25,891 nt of DNA, taken from CAZWDL01 sp964632995 (GTDB lineage: Bacteria; Bacteroidota; Bacteroidia; Chitinophagales; Saprospiraceae). The position numbers and the translations under genes were made by a program. Each line of letters begins with the position of its first letter. Within the stretch, counting starts at the first letter, position 1. The notes under the pieces are model-generated. The model ran no database searches, was not told the DNA's origin, and was given only the letters and a program-made list of their open reading frames with translations. The stretch lies in assembly GCA_964632995.1 (NCBI GenBank), contig CAZWDL010000107.1, forward strand, positions 1 through 25,891, in the 5' to 3' direction. Below, one piece after another: positions 15,986-23,317 of the stretch.

Positions 15986-16241
15986 AAAGGATAAGCAGTC
16001 ATCTGATACAGGTGACCGGATGCGGGATTATGCCAAATACTCCGGTATGGCTATTCAGATGGGGCTGATTATCCTGATAGGGGCGCTAATTGGAAAAAAG
16101 CTCGACGCTTATTTCCAGTTGGAACGTCCCTATCTCACTGTTGTCTTTTCCCTCTTGTCGATTTTTGCGGCCCTTTACCTGGTGCTCAAGGATCTCTTCG
16201 TCAGTGAAGAGAAGAACGGCGATAAGCAAAAAAAATCGTAG
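15951..16241 (+). CDS. AtpZ/AtpI-family F1Fo-ATPase accessory protein
   Basis: A 96-aa protein with two membrane helices (about 34-49 and 61-81) and the family features RDYAKYSGMAIQMGLIILIG, GKKLDAYF and ALYLVLKDLF. AtpZ-type proteins are small accessory subunits usually encoded just ahead of the ATP synthase operon, with proposed roles in c-ring assembly or Mg/Ca transport. The start is uncertain: a TTG at 15951 gives a charged N-terminus normal for the family, while the first ATG (16020) gives a 73-aa protein. No atpB follows, which is noted as a finding. A membrane location is certain. Confidence 0.8.
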   Translation: MTTPNQQESNDKKDKQSSDTGDRMRDYAKYSGMAIQMGLIILIGALIGKKLDAYFQLERPYLTVVFSLLSIFAALYLVLKDLFVSEEKNGDKQKKS

Positions 16242-16292
16242 TTTTGCACTTTATCCGTTAAGCTTATCCCTCATTCTCTATCATCCAGCAAT

Positions 16293-16676
16293 ATGAGCCA
16301 AGGTCGCTTTTTTCTTTTGCTAACCATCCTATCTGTTGGTACCGCAACCGGTATTTTTTTCTTCCATCAATTGCCGCGCTTCCAGTCTTATGACGATCTG
16401 TCCTGGATGGCTTTCGGCTTTTTTATTCTCCTGAGTGTCGCCATGTATTACGGCGGGCGCAGCGCTGCTAAAAGCATCAACAAACACAATTTTACCAATG
16501 CGGTAATAGGATTCACTATCGGTAAAATGATGTTTTCGATTCTTATTATCCTCGCCTATCTGAAACTCGCTGAACCGGAAGACCGCCTGTTTATCTTGCC
16601 TTTCTTCGCTATCTACTTCATTTACACTATATTTGAAACCTACTTCATGACCCGTCTGGGAAAAATGAATACCTGA
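16293..16676 (+). CDS. small four-helix membrane protein
   Basis: A 127-aa polytopic protein with about four hydrophobic segments (roughly 5-24, 37-52, 68-90 and 98-117). It is not matched to a named family. In Bacteroidota a protein of this size and topology often sits between atpZ and atpB, so an ATP-synthase assembly role similar to subunit I is possible, by position only. It begins 51 bp after atpZ and ends 4 bp before the BCCP gene, so these genes look like one operon. Confidence 0.75.
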   Translation: MSQGRFFLLLTILSVGTATGIFFFHQLPRFQSYDDLSWMAFGFFILLSVAMYYGGRSAAKSINKHNFTNAVIGFTIGKMMFSILIILAYLKLAEPEDRLFILPFFAIYFIYTIFETYFMTRLGKMNT

Positions 16677-16680
16677 ATGT

Positions 16681-17163
16681 ATGGAAAACGAAACATTTAA
16701 AGCCCGCGTTAACGACAATTTTGAATTTGAAAAGCTGAATCTGGAAGATTTCGATATCATCGCAACCGGCGAGCATACCTTTCACATCCTGCGCGACAAG
16801 CGCTCCTTCCACGGCGAAATCGTCCGTGCTGATTACGCTAAAAAGGAACTGTCCCTGCGTATCAACGGGGCCCTCTATCAGGTAGCGCTCTCCGATCCCT
16901 ACGATCAGCTTGTCCGCCAACTCGGCCTGGCCGCTACCGGCGCCCAGATGGTGAAAGAAATAAAAGCGCCCATGCCCGGCCTGGTGCTCGACCTTAAAAT
17001 CAGCGCCGGTGACCAGGTGGAGCCGGGAGGTCCCCTGCTCATTCTGGAAGCCATGAAAATGGAAAATGTGATCAAATCAATAGGTGAGGGTAAAGTCAAA
17101 AAAGTACACGTCAAAAAAGGACAGGCCGTGGAAAAAAATCAACTCCTGATCGAAATGGAATGA
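16681..17163 (+). CDS. biotin carboxyl carrier protein (BCCP)
   Basis: A 160-aa biotinyl-domain protein. The biotin attachment site is EAMKMEN with Lys126; the domain spans about 92-160 (KAPMPGLVLDLKISAGDQV to the end). The N-terminal 90 residues are the extension found in acyl-CoA carboxylase carriers of Bacteroidota. It carries CO2 from biotin carboxylase to the carboxyltransferase, most likely for acetyl- or propionyl-CoA. The partner carboxylase genes are not in the window. It lies 4 bp after the membrane protein gene and is followed by a hairpin terminator. The KxxAPMPG and EAMKM motifs make the family call secure; the specific carboxylase is not known. Confidence 0.9.
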   Translation: MENETFKARVNDNFEFEKLNLEDFDIIATGEHTFHILRDKRSFHGEIVRADYAKKELSLRINGALYQVALSDPYDQLVRQLGLAATGAQMVKEIKAPMPGLVLDLKISAGDQVEPGGPLLILEAMKMENVIKSIGEGKVKKVHVKKGQAVEKNQLLIEME

Positions 17164-17173
17164 TTTGAAAGTC

Positions 17174-17233
17174 GGAAGTCGGAAAGCGATGTTCAGAAAC
17201 GTGTTTTTTTCCGACTTCCGCTTTCCGACTTCC
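17174..17233. terminator. bidirectional hairpin between convergent BCCP and dsbD genes
   Basis: A perfect 15-bp stem, GGAAGTCGGAAAGCG pairing with CGCTTTCCGACTTCC (17174-17188 and 17219-17233). A second, overlapping pairing is possible (CGGAAGTCGGAAA with TTTCCGACTTCCG at 17173-17185 and 17208-17220), because GTCGGAA occurs twice on the left and its complement twice on the right. It fills the 70-bp gap between the two convergent stop codons. The last base pair touches the dsbD stop codon. Confidence 0.6.
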
Positions 17234-19810
17234 TTACCTCTCTCCCAGCTGTTTCCTCCCCCCAACTTTGTTTTTCTCCACCAGGCTGTTAAAAGCATCT
17301 TTGCCGCATTCCAGGAACTGCGCGTATTCGCCGGCATCGGGCGTATAGCCTACCGGGTTGCTGAGCAGTTCTCCCTTGGGGGAGACTAGTGCGTAGAAGG
17401 GCTGAGCATTGGTACCGAAGTATTCCGCCTGGAAATGCGCCCATTTCTGACCATAGGTCCGCAGTTTGCGTTGGCCGCCGGTCGCCTTCTCTACGACGAC
17501 TTGTTCCGGCGCAGGCAATTCCTTTTTATCATCGACGTACAAAGAGATGAGTACGTAATCATCTTTCAACTTTCCATATACTTCCTTTTCCGGCCATACG
17601 TGCTCCTCCATTTTCCGGCAATTGACGCAGGCATAGCCCGTGAAGTCGATCATCACGGGCTTGTTCACTTCACGAGCGTAGGCCAGTCCCTCGTTGAGGT
17701 CCTTGAAACAATTGAGGTTCTGGGGGCAATCGCTGGGGTGAAAGAGGCTGTAGCCGGCCGGCGGCGCCAGTCCGCTGAGTAATTTCAGGGAGTGATAAGT
17801 ACCGGCCTGCTCATCGTAGCGGAAGCCGGAAGCGAGGTAGACGACAAAGGCCAGCGAGAGGACGCCCAGACTCCGGCGTCCCCAGGAAATCTTCTGATTA
17901 GGAGAATCATGAGGAAAACGGATAACACCGAAAAGATACAGTCCCAGACCGAGGAAAACGAGTATCCACAACCCCAGGAAAGGTTCGATTTTCAGGATGC
18001 CCCAGTGTTTGACCAGGTCGGCGTTGGAGAGAAACTTCAGCGCCAGGGCCAGCTCCAGGAAGCCCAGGGTAACCTTGACCGTATTGAGCCAGCCGCCCGA
18101 TTTGGGCAGGGCATTGAGCATGCTGGGGAAAGCGGCGAATACGGTGAAGGGCAGCGCCAGCGCCAAACCAAAACCCGACATGCCGGCGGTGAGCTGCCAG
18201 GCGCCGCCTTCCGCAGTGAGCGCTCCGGCCAGCAGGGAGCCGAGTATGGGGCCCGTGCAAGAGAAAGAAACGAGCGCCAGCGTCAGCGCCATGAAAAAGA
18301 TGCCGAAGATGCCGCCGATACCTTCCGCAGAGCTGGTCCGGTTGGTCCAGCTGGCGGGAAGCGTCAGTTCGTAGTACCCGAAAAAGGAGAATGCAAAAAA
18401 GATGAAAATGGCGAAAAAGGCCAGGTTGAGCCACACATTGGTGGATATATCGTTGAGAATGTCGGGATTGACGCTGTCCATCAGATGGAAAGGAATACTC
18501 AGAAGAACATAAACCGCCAGGATGAATAAACCGTACATCGAGGCGTTGGCGATGCCCTTGCGGCGGTTGCCGCTGCTCTTAGTGAAAAAGCTGACCGTCA
18601 GCGGAATCATCGGAAAAACACAAGGGGTCAGCAACGCGAGCAACCCCCCGATAAACCCGAGCGCGAGGATATTCCAGTAACCAGCACCGGCCTTGACGGT
18701 GGTTGATTCTCCACACTGCCCGGCCGGATCCTCCATATCGGGTTTGTTCATATTATAGGTCAAGGCTCCCTCGGCACTCTCTTTTTCTGCCGGCAGGGGT
18801 AAGTCCTCCAGTTCACCACCGAGCCTCAGCGCCAGAGCGCTGAGATCGGCATTAAAATCGATCATCTCCGGGGGAAGGCAGCGCGACTCGTCGCAGGCCA
18901 TGTACTCGAAATAGCCTTTCACCGCTTGCTGTGGATCCGTCACGCGGAACTTCTGACTGAAAGTGCCCCGTTTTTTAAACTTGATGAGATCCATGCCGAA
19001 GGTGGGATCGTACTCCTTCACGCGTTTGGGGCCGGATTCCTGTGGCGCTTCGTACAGTTCGACCCCCTCCGGTGCTTCGAAGACAATCGCCGTTGGAACG
19101 GGGCCGTCTCCCTCCAGGAATTGAGAGTAGGTATACCAGCCGTCTTCTATATCGGCGTGGAATATCAGTTCGTATTCGGTATGGCTGATGCGCTTCAGCT
19201 CGGCGCTTATTTCGACAGGATTGCTGATGCCTCCTAGGGGGGCGGAGGAGCCGCTCACGGCCGGAGCAGATGTTTCGGCGTCCGCCGTTGCTGTCTCTTC
19301 CAAAGCAGGGGAGGAGCCCTGAACGCCGGGCTCTTCTTCCGTAGTGGCAGCTGACAGGTTAAAGCTGAAATCGATCTGATCGGGCGGCAGGCATTGTTCG
19401 TCATCGCAGGTCATAAATTCCAGAAAACCACTCACTGGTGTGCCGGAATCCAGGACTTTAACCCGCTGCACAATGGTCAGCGACTTTGAATATTTGGTCA
19501 CCTCCATATCAAAGATATCGTCCCACCCTTCTTTTCGGTGATCACTGTTTTCTTCAGCCTTGCCCGAAACGGTGAAATGCTCTCCTTCGTCGAAATATAT
19601 CGTAGTAGGAATGGGGCCGCCTTCTTCGATGTACTGGGAATAAACATACCAGCCCTCATCGATTTCTGCCTTGAAAATGAGATCATAGGTCTGCTCATCG
19701 ATCCGCTCGTAACTGCTCGTCCAGTCTACGGGATCCAATATCTGTGCACCGAGCTTGAGGCTGCTCAGCAGGGCCAGGAGTACTAGGCTGTGTTTCATGA
19801 TGCAGGGCAT
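17234..19810 (-). CDS. dsbD: thiol:disulfide interchange protein DsbD with duplicated N-domain
   Basis: An 858-aa DsbD, longer than E. coli DsbD (565 aa). DsbD carries electrons from cytosolic thioredoxin to periplasmic thiol proteins. Order: signal peptide (about 1-22), first DsbD-alpha domain (25-155; MTCDDEQCLPP with Cys135/Cys140), an acidic Ser/Ala/Glu linker, second alpha domain (195-325; MACDESRCLPP with Cys306/Cys311), a transmembrane electron-transfer domain of about eight helices (380-660) with Cys397 in TPCVFP and Cys518 in SFSCTGP, and a C-terminal thioredoxin-like domain with CVNC (Cys728/Cys731). All three redox centres are therefore present. I kept the first start (MPCIMKH); the Met at 19798 would also keep the signal peptide. 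The double alpha domain is the unusual feature. A third copy is encoded by the upstream gene. Confidence 0.93.
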   Translation of the reverse strand: MPCIMKHSLVLLALLSSLKLGAQILDPVDWTSSYERIDEQTYDLIFKAEIDEGWYVYSQYIEEGGPIPTTIYFDEGEHFTVSGKAEENSDHRKEGWDDIFDMEVTKYSKSLTIVQRVKVLDSGTPVSGFLEFMTCDDEQCLPPDQIDFSFNLSAATTEEEPGVQGSSPALEETATADAETSAPAVSGSSAPLGGISNPVEISAELKRISHTEYELIFHADIEDGWYTYSQFLEGDGPVPTAIVFEAPEGVELYEAPQESGPKRVKEYDPTFGMDLIKFKKRGTFSQKFRVTDPQQAVKGYFEYMACDESRCLPPEMIDFNADLSALALRLGGELEDLPLPAEKESAEGALTYNMNKPDMEDPAGQCGESTTVKAGAGYWNILALGFIGGLLALLTPCVFPMIPLTVSFFTKSSGNRRKGIANASMYGLFILAVYVLLSIPFHLMDSVNPDILNDISTNVWLNLAFFAIFIFFAFSFFGYYELTLPASWTNRTSSAEGIGGIFGIFFMALTLALVSFSCTGPILGSLLAGALTAEGGAWQLTAGMSGFGLALALPFTVFAAFPSMLNALPKSGGWLNTVKVTLGFLELALALKFLSNADLVKHWGILKIEPFLGLWILVFLGLGLYLFGVIRFPHDSPNQKISWGRRSLGVLSLAFVVYLASGFRYDEQAGTYHSLKLLSGLAPPAGYSLFHPSDCPQNLNCFKDLNEGLAYAREVNKPVMIDFTGYACVNCRKMEEHVWPEKEVYGKLKDDYVLISLYVDDKKELPAPEQVVVEKATGGQRKLRTYGQKWAHFQAEYFGTNAQPFYALVSPKGELLSNPVGYTPDAGEYAQFLECGKDAFNSLVEKNKVGGRKQLGER

Positions 19811-20049
19811 ATTTCCTTATCTTTTTTTTCGCGTCGCTAGTAGTTTGGTCCGCCGGGTGGCGGCGGGACTTACAAAAAACGTTTCCTCGCGGTTCTTGGT
19901 TCTGCGGGTGGACGGGGTTTTACCACAGAGGAAGAGGGCCTTTCATTATTTGTCGGCTGCTGACGGGTTGAGTGGAGGCCGCGTCAGGTCTCTGTGCTTC
20001 CGCCCGGCTTCACCGTATGTATACGGCCCACTGCCGAGGCTTCCTTCCT
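19811..20049. repeat. repeat-rich spacer between dsbD and the DsbD-alpha gene
   Basis: This 239-bp spacer contains a CACAGAG...CTCTGTG inverted pair (around 19925 and 19991-19997), a compact palindrome CCGTAT/ATACGG (20013-20026) and a GC-rich block CCGCCGGGTGGCGGCGGG near 19850. The CACAGAG/CTCTGTG pattern resembles text common in Bacteroidota intergenic repeats. There is no open frame with protein-like content. The gap makes it uncertain whether the two DsbD-related genes share a transcript. Confidence 0.35.
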
Positions 20050-20514
20050 CTACTCTAACGTAATCTCGAACGGCGCCGTCTTGGGCGGCAGGCATTGCTC
20101 GTCATCGCAGGTCATGAATTCCAGGCTTCCCTTTACCGGCTGAGAAGGATCCTCAACCCGGATACGCTGCGTAAATACGGCTTGCTCGCCAAACTTAATG
20201 ACGTTCATGCCGAATAGCTCATCCATCCCTTCCTTGCGCTTACGGGCCTCTTCGCCCGTCTCGCCGAGCAGTTCAAAGTGCTTACTTTCCTCGAAGGAAA
20301 AAGAAGTGGGAATGGGGCCGCCTTCGTCCAGGTGTTGCGAGTAGATGTACCAGCCGTTATCTACATCAGCGGTAAAGACCAGCTGGTAGGTATCGCCTTC
20401 CACTTTATCGGCCCGGAAGCTCCAGCTCACGGGACTCCTTTGCGCAAATGCAGATACCGATAACAGCAAGAGCAATCCAGCCAGAGAAAAAATCTTGTTA
20501 TGCGTTGTTTTCAT
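20050..20514 (-). CDS. stand-alone periplasmic DsbD-alpha-domain protein
   Basis: A 154-aa exported protein made of a signal peptide (1-24, cut after FAQ or AFA) and a single DsbD N-terminal (alpha) domain. It contains the same cysteine pair as DsbD, MTCDDEQCLPP with Cys136/Cys141, and the family stretch WYIYSQHLDEGGPIPTSF. It is closest to the first alpha domain of the neighbouring DsbD, and the two are still alike in DNA. It probably receives electrons from the transmembrane part of DsbD and passes them to periplasmic partners, or acts as a soluble shuttle. No transmembrane or thioredoxin domain is present. It is a paralogue of the adjacent gene rather than a fragment, because signal peptide and fold are complete. 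Confidence 0.87.
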   Translation of the reverse strand: MKTTHNKIFSLAGLLLLLSVSAFAQRSPVSWSFRADKVEGDTYQLVFTADVDNGWYIYSQHLDEGGPIPTSFSFEESKHFELLGETGEEARKRKEGMDELFGMNVIKFGEQAVFTQRIRVEDPSQPVKGSLEFMTCDDEQCLPPKTAPFEITLE

Positions 20515-20518
20515 AGTG

Positions 20519-20526
20519 CAAATTTA
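20519..20526 (-). promoter_or_regulatory. TAnnTTTG -7 element almost on the start codon
   Basis: On the minus strand TAAATTTG is followed by four bases and then the ATG at 20514. A full -7 match so close to the start predicts a leaderless or near-leaderless mRNA. No clear -33 TTG is visible at 19-20 nt upstream. Confidence 0.4.
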
Positions 20527-20672
20527 CGGATCAGCTACTATTATTATGTGCCGGAGATCACTGATAATAAAAGATTAACACAATCAGGCTTTTCCTATTG
20601 TTCTAAAAACATATCCTATGTGTAATTTTTCAATCCCGGCGCCAATTTACCGCAATGATTTCATCTCCTGTT

Positions 20673-21671
20673 TCAAATTCCCAACCCCTCCAACAGCTGG
20701 AACCGGTACTGGAGCAAAAGGGCGGTCAGGAAGAGCAGGAAATGGAACAGCTCAGCCCAGTTGGGACGCATGTTAATAAAGTTTATCGATAGCAGCAGAC
20801 CGAGGGGAATACTCAACAGTAATAGATGGTCAAGGTGGATATTCGCCTGAAAAAGGAGGGTAAGCGGTGCGAGCAGCAGTCCCCAAAAGAGAATATTGAT
20901 CTTTTTTTGCTCCTGCATGATGCGCCTGAGGACATACCGGCTACGGTTGAAGAGCACGATGAGCAGCAACAAGGCGAACAGGCCCAGTTTGAGATAAGTG
21001 AAATTGGAATATCCTCTAAGCGGGAAATCGAGCAGGTCGTAGTTGACGCCGAACTGTTGCAAAAGAAAGTAATCCCACTGATCGACCCAGAAAAAATAGA
21101 GTCCGCTCAGCAGATAGGGGACAGCGAGTCCGCTCAGCAACATGAAGCGCTCCCGTAAATCGAAAGCACGCAGGACAGCCAGGCTGGCAAAGGCCAGCAG
21201 CAACAGGATCAGGTGGGAAAAATAAAACAGACTGCCGATTCCAATCCAGAGGCCGGCGTTAAAAATATTTCCTTCGCTGTGCTTGCTGTTGTAAATAGAC
21301 AACAGCTCGAAGAGAGCAATGATATAGAAAATGTTGGCGAGGTGAAGCGGTGACAGGTGGAGAAACTCCGGAAGCAGGCTGGCCACTAGTACAAACAACA
21401 ATCCGGGAAACAAACTGACCTCCTCCGCGAAGCGGTGATTGAGGTTTAGTCCGTTTAGTAAGGCTCCCTGAACGAAAAGAAGGAAAATGGTCAATAGGTC
21501 CGGAATGAGCCCTTTGTAGCCGATGGTACTATATATCCAGGCGCTGAAGACGCCGTAGGCGCCCGGCTCCCATTGGTCTTCCAGTAAAAAGACGGAGCTA
21601 TGCAGTACGCCGGCATAGAGCAACAGCAACACGCTCCACAGTAATTGATTGGTTCGAAAAAGCGACAGCAT
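20673..21671 (-). CDS. polytopic inner-membrane protein, unknown function
   Basis: A 332-aa protein with about eight to ten hydrophobic segments and short polar loops. I start it at MLSLFRTNQ (21671), since the frame upstream to 21710 adds 13 polar residues that look unlike a membrane N-terminus. Bacteroidota have a conserved family of such proteins (DUF6427-like, by recollection), with no known activity. Features include several LLL/LLF-rich helices, a cytosolic-looking basic loop NRSRYVLRRIMQEQKK, and a conserved-looking HLDHLLLLSIPLGLLLS near the end. No catalytic motif was seen. It stands alone on the minus strand, 158 bp from the DsbD-alpha gene. Confidence 0.78.
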   Translation of the reverse strand: MLSLFRTNQLLWSVLLLLYAGVLHSSVFLLEDQWEPGAYGVFSAWIYSTIGYKGLIPDLLTIFLLFVQGALLNGLNLNHRFAEEVSLFPGLLFVLVASLLPEFLHLSPLHLANIFYIIALFELLSIYNSKHSEGNIFNAGLWIGIGSLFYFSHLILLLLAFASLAVLRAFDLRERFMLLSGLAVPYLLSGLYFFWVDQWDYFLLQQFGVNYDLLDFPLRGYSNFTYLKLGLFALLLLIVLFNRSRYVLRRIMQEQKKINILFWGLLLAPLTLLFQANIHLDHLLLLSIPLGLLLSINFINMRPNWAELFHFLLFLTALLLQYRFQLLEGLGI

Positions 21672-21710
21672 GGCTTTTCTTGTTTTCTGCACGACATGTG
21701 CAAAGGGCAC

Positions 21711-22066
21711 CTCAGGGGGTGAAAATAAGAAAAACTTGGAGTCTATTCGAAAAAGATAATCTGCGAGTCATGGCGAAAGCGTCGCTGAACCCGGATTAGT
21801 ACCTCCTGTTGATCGGGTTATGAAGTGGCTCCTTTTCGCTGTGAGCACAAAAAAGGGGCGGATGAAAAAAAATAAATTTTTTTGCTGCCATTTTGTGGAA
21901 TTCAGCTGTCCGATGGCTCTTTATAATAAACAAGCATTTAAAAGTATCCCCAAAAACTTTTTTCTAGACCCTGTATAACCCAGCTTGACCAAGTGTAAAA
22001 CTAAACCCCGAAAACCATTTTGATCAAGCCTTCAGCTTTTTTCGCTCTCTCTGAACGTATTCAATG
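21711..22066. other. gene-free region, possible plus-strand small RNA
   Basis: This stretch has no protein-like frame. It contains an A8/T7 palindrome inside a larger dyad (CACAAAA..TTTTGTG, 21846-21897). It also has a helix candidate CTTGACCAA/TTGATCAAG (21984-21992 with 22020-22028, one mismatch), and ends in a clear plus-strand terminator at 22067-22100. No plus-strand gene lies within about 5 kb upstream, so a small RNA of perhaps 100-200 nt is a reasonable reading. I could not match it to 6S, SRP, RNase P or tmRNA. Confidence 0.3.
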
Positions 22067-22100
22067 CCCGGTTCCCACCTTTTCTGGACCGGGTTTTTTT
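22067..22100 (+). terminator. intrinsic terminator, plus strand
   Basis: CCCGGTTCC pairs with GGACCGGG (one bulged T), with a 10-nt loop, followed directly by seven T residues. Polarity is clearly plus strand: on the minus strand the stem is followed by CATTGAA with no T-run. It overlaps the stop codon of the minus-strand hydrolase gene. Confidence 0.75.
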
Positions 22101-22956
22101 ATGACAGGCGCCTTTCCAGGAAATTGATCGACTCTTCCACCAGTTCCTTCGAGGGCGCCGGTAGCTCACGTCCTTCAAAGGGATGCTTTCCGGCAAATAC
22201 GTGATCGGCGCCTTCGATCAGATGTAAGGTAGCGCGATCATTGTATTCCTTCAGTTTTTTGGCAGCGGCGACCGGTACGGCGGGATCTGCCGTGCCGTGC
22301 AGGATGAGCCAGGGTTTTTGCAGTCCGGAGGCAGCTTTTTTCACATCAAATAAATCTGGGTTGGCCTGGTAGTCCTCATAAATTTGGTAATAAAGAGGCA
22401 TTTGCTGGTTAGTGCGGCTGTTTTCCACGTGGTAGGCGCCTTCATTTTTCCAGCGCTGCACCAGCTCGGGATCCTGCCAGGCATAAGCCAGGCTACTCAC
22501 CGATGCCCAGGTGACCAGCGCAGCTACCCGCTCGTCCTGTGCGGCTTTGATGATACTGATGGCGCCGCCGCGGCTATGGCCGATAAGCACGACCCGGTCC
22601 AGCGGCAGCATGGTGGCGGAAAGTCCTGTATTACCACTGTGCAGCCAGTCGAGAACTGCGTCCAGGTCTTGGAGTTCTTTGGTAAAGTTGTTCTGCCCGA
22701 AGGCCTCGAGGTCTTCAAACTCGGTGGGCCTCTCCAGGGTAGTTCCGTTGTGGGAAAAGTTGAACTTGATAAAAAGAAAACCGGCTTTCGCAAAAGCTTT
22801 GGCGATGAGGTTCCAGTGCCCCCAGTCTTTGAATCCCTTAAACCCATGAGCAAAGACGACGATGCCACGGGCGGGGCTCTCAGCCGCCTGGTAGGTGTCA
22901 AGCAATAAGGGCCGCCCGCTTCGGCTGGCCAGTTTTACGTTTCTCATGATCTGCAT
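22099..22956 (-). CDS. alpha/beta-hydrolase (serine hydrolase)
   Basis: A 285-aa alpha/beta-hydrolase fold protein. The nucleophile elbow is GHSRGG with Ser128; Asp224 in HGTADPAVP and His252 in GADHVF complete the triad. FAHGFKGFKDWGHW (35-48) supplies the oxyanion loop. There is no signal peptide or lipobox, so it is cytosolic. The family includes dienelactone-hydrolase-like and acyl-peptide or ester hydrolases; the substrate is not predictable. The start may be Met1 or Met4 (22947). Its stop codon overlaps the plus-strand terminator. The upstream neighbour on the same strand is the small isomerase-like gene, 52 bp away, so the two could be co-transcribed. Confidence 0.9.
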   Translation of the reverse strand: MQIMRNVKLASRSGRPLLLDTYQAAESPARGIVVFAHGFKGFKDWGHWNLIAKAFAKAGFLFIKFNFSHNGTTLERPTEFEDLEAFGQNNFTKELQDLDAVLDWLHSGNTGLSATMLPLDRVVLIGHSRGGAISIIKAAQDERVAALVTWASVSSLAYAWQDPELVQRWKNEGAYHVENSRTNQQMPLYYQIYEDYQANPDLFDVKKAASGLQKPWLILHGTADPAVPVAAAKKLKEYNDRATLHLIEGADHVFAGKHPFEGRELPAPSKELVEESINFLERRLS

Positions 22957-23008
22957 AGCTTCGTTTTCTTGTTTGACAAAAAACAGAATGCAGATGTTGA
23001 AAATCGAC

Positions 23009-23317
23009 TCAATTAAGGGAAAATTCCGGAGCGGGGTGTTCCAGCGCCTGGTAAGAATTGAGTAGGGAAACCTCCACTCTCATGAACTCAGTGAGCGGGA
23101 AGTCGATGATCATTTCCAGTACTTCCATCTCTGAATTGGCGTTGAAAATGGCCCACAGCTGTCCCTGTTCCAAGGAAAGGGCGTAATTGATCAGCTTCCC
23201 TTCGCTCAGGTAGCGGTCGACAATGGTCTCCTGGTAGGGCATTAGCTCGAAAAAGGCCTCAGGCAATTCTTCAGGCATACTAAAATTGACCATGTACTGG
23301 TACAGATGATTCATCAT
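23009..23317 (-). CDS. muconolactone-isomerase-like small protein
   Basis: A 102-aa protein resembling the muconolactone delta-isomerase (MIase-like) ferredoxin fold: YMVNFSMPEELPEAFFELMP, then QETIVDRYLSEGKLINYALS, QLWAIFNANSEMEVLEMI and a final FPLTEFMRVEVSLL. This family has a short alpha/beta sandwich that often dimerises or decamerises. Members outside aromatic degradation operons are widespread and their role is unknown, and no other catechol-pathway genes are near. It is cytosolic. Two start codons (MM) are in tandem. The function name should not be read as an activity. Confidence 0.7.
   Translation of the reverse strand: MMNHLYQYMVNFSMPEELPEAFFELMPYQETIVDRYLSEGKLINYALSLEQGQLWAIFNANSEMEVLEMIIDFPLTEFMRVEVSLLNSYQALEHPAPEFSLN

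Noticed and set aside
17792..18529. 245-codon plus-strand frame inside dsbD
   Set aside because: Lies antisense to the membrane domain of DsbD and is rich in Gln/Arg/Glu, as expected from reverse reading of hydrophobic codons. No start signal or known fold.
23009..23317. Assignment as true muconolactone isomerase in a catechol pathway
   Set aside because: Only the fold resembles the enzyme; no other beta-ketoadipate pathway genes are nearby, so the activity should not be assumed.
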